DNA of 5,732 bases from Gammaproteobacteria bacterium. GTDB taxonomy: Bacteria > Pseudomonadota > Gammaproteobacteria > SG8-11. Location: contig JACQEQ010000243.1 in NCBI GenBank assembly GCA_016200445.1, positions 1 to 5,732 of the forward strand, given 5' to 3'. Below, piece by piece: positions 5,449 to 5,732 of this stretch. Each line of letters starts with the position of its first letter. Position 1 is the stretch's first letter. The position numbers and the translations under genes are program-made. The notes beneath the pieces are model-generated. The model saw only the letters and a list, made by a program, of their open reading frames with translations, did not search any database and was not told where the DNA came from.

Positions 5449-5684
5449 TCCAGACCCTCTCAATAAGTGCCACATTCCGCTCAACGACTTCTGACAATTC
5501 ACGCAAGGTTCGGGCATCAAATCCATTGCTGAAATCTAACAGTACCGCCGGGCGCAGCCAGAACTTTGCTCGCCCTCACCACCACGAACATGCACATGCA
5601 CATGCACATGCACCGGCTCTCTCGGACTCCCTTCGTTTGAGTAGAAAAAAACCGAAATCCCTTGTAACGAAAGATCACTGGCAT
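5432..5684 (-). pseudogene. DUF4160 gene disrupted by two single-base deletions
   Basis: The minus strand shows a complete DUF4160 protein split over three frames. Frame one starts at the ATG at 5684 with MPVIFRYKGFRFF. After a run of seven T (5645-5651) the match moves to a second frame beginning YSNEGSPREPVHVHVH at 5643. Near 5570 it moves again to AKFWLRPAVLLDFSNGFDAR, continuing TLRELSEVVERNVALIERVW and ending NEHFS with TAA at 5432-5434. Each change equals the loss of one base. The real frame from 5684 reaches a stop at 5517-5519 after 55 codons. The joined protein would be about 84 residues, the family's normal length. It overlaps DUF2442 by 17 bases, the usual pair layout. A VH dipeptide repeat in the middle comes from an expanded six-base repeat. 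Sequencing error in the homopolymer cannot be excluded for the first shift. Confidence 0.85.
5589..5613. repeat. Six-base tandem repeat, four copies of ATGCAC
   Basis: Four perfect head-to-tail copies of ATGCAC span 5590-5613, preceded by a matching C at 5589. On the coding (minus) strand they encode Val-His repeated four times within the disrupted DUF4160 gene, where relatives normally have a shorter MHVHV-like segment, so about two extra units are inferred. The period is a multiple of three, so copy number changes alter length, not frame. Confidence 0.9.
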
Positions 5685-5732
5685 GCGCTTTTCTCAGTAA
5701 AAGTTAGTTATCGGAAGGATCGCAAAAACTTA

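Noticed and set aside
5449..5526. N-terminal extension of DUF2442 starting at 5526
   Set aside because: The stretch encodes the C terminus of DUF4160 in another frame, and a ribosome binding site precedes the ATG at 5448.

Overview
The window reads as a proteobacterial chromosome segment, most likely Gammaproteobacteria. This is inferred from the kind of genes present: a FliK-like/FlhB-tail-like pair, a membrane-anchored pentapeptide protein with an N-terminal GYF-type module, and an AmmeMemoRadiSam A/B pair. Moderately high GC and compact overlapping genes fit. No rRNA or other taxonomic marker is present, so placement is tentative.

Left part (1-2430). amrB (MEMO1 family) and amrA (AMMECR1 family) lie on the + strand, overlap by 14 bases and are probably translationally coupled. 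The third partner, the radical SAM protein, is not inside the window but could end just upstream. They converge with a minus-strand gene for a GYF-like / single transmembrane helix / pentapeptide-repeat protein; the two stop codons share an 8-base overlap.

Middle part (2400-4107). Divergent from the pentapeptide gene is a + strand pair: a FliK-type hook-length-control-like protein and, joined by an ATGA overlap, an 88-residue protein resembling the C-terminal tail of FlhB without its NPTH self-cleavage site. Both are relatives of flagellar export substrate-switching components, but no other flagellar gene is visible here.

Right part (about 4110-5732). This is an accessory segment read entirely from the minus strand and made of three toxin-antitoxin-like modules in different states. 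Furthest upstream is a DUF4160-DUF2442 pair: DUF4160 is broken by two single-base deletions and carries an expanded six-base tandem repeat, while DUF2442 is intact. Next is an apparently complete mntA-hepT (MNT/HEPN) module with a recognisable promoter and ribosome binding site. Immediately after hepT lies a remnant of hicAB that no conventional gene call shows: the C-terminal two thirds of HicA, without a start, in the same frame as hepT and separated from it only by the hepT stop codon, then the N-terminal third of HicB with its perfect Shine-Dalgarno sequence. The region looks like a small toxin-antitoxin graveyard inserted behind the FliK/FlhB-like operon, with one live module left.

No rRNA, tRNA, CRISPR array, transposase or integrase was seen. 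I did not find an evidently new system; the least expected items are the hidden hicAB remnant and the twice-frameshifted DUF4160 gene.
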